Shown one piece after another: positions 40,204 through 40,934 of a stretch of 40,934 nt of DNA. The first letter of the stretch is position 1. Every line of letters begins with the position of its first letter. The DNA comes from Burkholderiales bacterium (GTDB lineage: Bacteria > Pseudomonadota > Gammaproteobacteria > Burkholderiales > Casimicrobiaceae). A program made the translations under genes and the position numbers. The stretch is from positions 1-40,934 of the forward strand of contig JADZAQ010000252.1 of assembly GCA_020852555.1 (NCBI GenBank), given 5' to 3'. The notes beneath the pieces are model-generated. The model did no database searches, had not been told where the DNA came from, and saw only the letters and a list, made by a program, of their open reading frames with translations.

Positions 40204-40934
40204 TTACCGCCCTTGATCGCCGCCTGCCATTGCTTGAGGAATTCGAGTCGCTTGGCCTGGTCGAGGTAGGTGAGGATTTCCGGGCTCACCGGAATCGGTC
40301 GCAGGCTGGCACCGAGCGTCTTGGCAAGCCCCGACGCCGTCATCTCACCCTCGACGTCGCTGCGCACCGAGCCCAGGAGCGCCTGGTCGGCGATGATCGT
40401 CTGGCCGCGCTTCGACAGGATGTAGTCGGTCCACAGCTTGGCGGCGTTGGGATTCTTGGCGGTCTTGCTGATGAACATCACGCGCGACATGACGAGCGTG
40501 TAGTCCTTGGGCAGCACGTAGCCGATGCCGGGATCCTTCTTCTGCCGCAGCACCGCGTACGACGCGAAGATGTTGAGCCCCAGGATGTTCTCACCGGAAC
40601 CGATGCGCTCCATCATCGTGCCCGAACTCGACTGGAAGCGCGGTCCCACGCTGCCCAGCGCCCGCACGAAGTCCCAGAACGCCGGATTGTTCTTGCTGTC
40701 CTGCGTGATGAGGAGGAAGCCCACGCCCGACTTCTCGACGTCGTAGGTCGTGACCTTGCCCTTGAACTTGTCGGCGTGCGCGGCGAAGAGCTTCGGCAGG
40801 TCGGCGTGCGACTGCGGGATCTCGTCGCCGGTCAGCAGGCGCTTGTTGTAGACGAAGGCGATCGGCTCGTAGGTCGTGCCGAACGCCTCGTTGCGGAATA
40901 CCGCCCAGGTCGGCATCGCCTTCAATTCCGGCGA
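40200..40934 (-). CDS. ABC transporter extracellular substrate-binding protein, 5' end missing
   Basis: The C-terminal ~244 residues of a type II periplasmic binding protein are visible; the frame runs off the right edge at 40934, so the signal peptide and start lie outside. Features include YEPIAFVYNKRLL, GSVGPRFQSSSGTMMERIGS, GYVLPKDYTLVMSRVMFIS, NPNAAKLWTDYILSKRGQ and the GSVRSDVEGE region near the end. This matches family 1 binding proteins of the iron(III)/AEP type. It is the first gene of the three-gene transporter operon that continues with the permease and ATPase. Confidence 0.92.
   Translation of the reverse strand, partial: SPELKAMPTWAVFRNEAFGTTYEPIAFVYNKRLLTGDEIPQSHADLPKLFAAHADKFKGKVTTYDVEKSGVGFLLITQDSKNNPAFWDFVRALGSVGPRFQSSSGTMMERIGSGENILGLNIFASYAVLRQKKDPGIGYVLPKDYTLVMSRVMFISKTAKNPNAAKLWTDYILSKRGQTIIADQALLGSVRSDVEGEMTASGLAKTLGASLRPIPVSPEILTYLDQAKRLEFLKQWQAAIKGGK

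Overview
This is a GC-rich chromosomal segment that looks like a betaproteobacterium, probably Burkholderiales-like. The evidence is the conserved mnmG-rsmG-parA-parB and atpIBEFHAGDC blocks, a Bug/TctC-type periplasmic receptor, GTP-dependent PEP carboxykinase, a Liv-type ABC transporter and uniformly GC-rich codon use. No rRNA or tRNA gene, CRISPR array, transposase or phage gene is visible. Genes are packed tightly, with many 1-8 nt stop/start overlaps.

Layout. (1) 1-3145, + strand: the end of a crotonase-fold gene, a Bug-family receptor and a malonyl-CoA-synthetase-like enzyme. (2) 3155-9111, - strand: a six-gene operon reading kynA (tryptophan 2,3-dioxygenase), a kynureninase-like enzyme, glpD, a DsbA-fold isomerase, a HAD phosphatase and a TauE/SafE transporter. 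(3) 9131-16542, - strand: the complete F1Fo ATP synthase operon with a candidate promoter and a clear terminator; short hairpin or tandem repeats sit in the gaps around its F1 genes. (4) 16737-28677: a block between the atp and par genes with a peroxiredoxin (+), a Liv-type ABC transporter (-, including a LivM-LivG fusion) and a signalling cluster (+). The cluster holds a RamB/ScfR-like regulator, a stand-alone receiver, a small membrane protein, a sodium:solute-symporter/histidine-kinase fusion and a tandem UspA protein. (5) 28754-33023, - strand: parB, parA, rsmG and mnmG, followed by an intergenic region with three parS-like centromere sites. (6) 33436-40934, - strand: a TAXI receptor, pckG, an AbrB-like membrane protein and an Fe3+/spermidine-type ABC transporter whose receptor gene runs off the right edge.

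How the parts relate. mnmG-rsmG-parAB-atp is normally one continuous run in many beta- and gammaproteobacteria; here about 12 kb of transport and signalling genes separates parB from atpI. In the signalling cluster, the DNA-binding regulator carries an extra segment that resembles the phospho-acceptor helical hairpin of the histidine kinase two genes downstream, and the receiver between them has no output domain. This suggests a transport-coupled sensory circuit, perhaps for acetate or another short-chain acid, in which the regulator is read by, or reads, the receiver. That circuit is the best candidate for something undescribed. Other points of interest are a hairpin repeat family with five copies, a crotonase lacking both hydratase glutamates beside a malonyl-CoA synthetase, and a long animal-like tryptophan dioxygenase in an operon with glpD.
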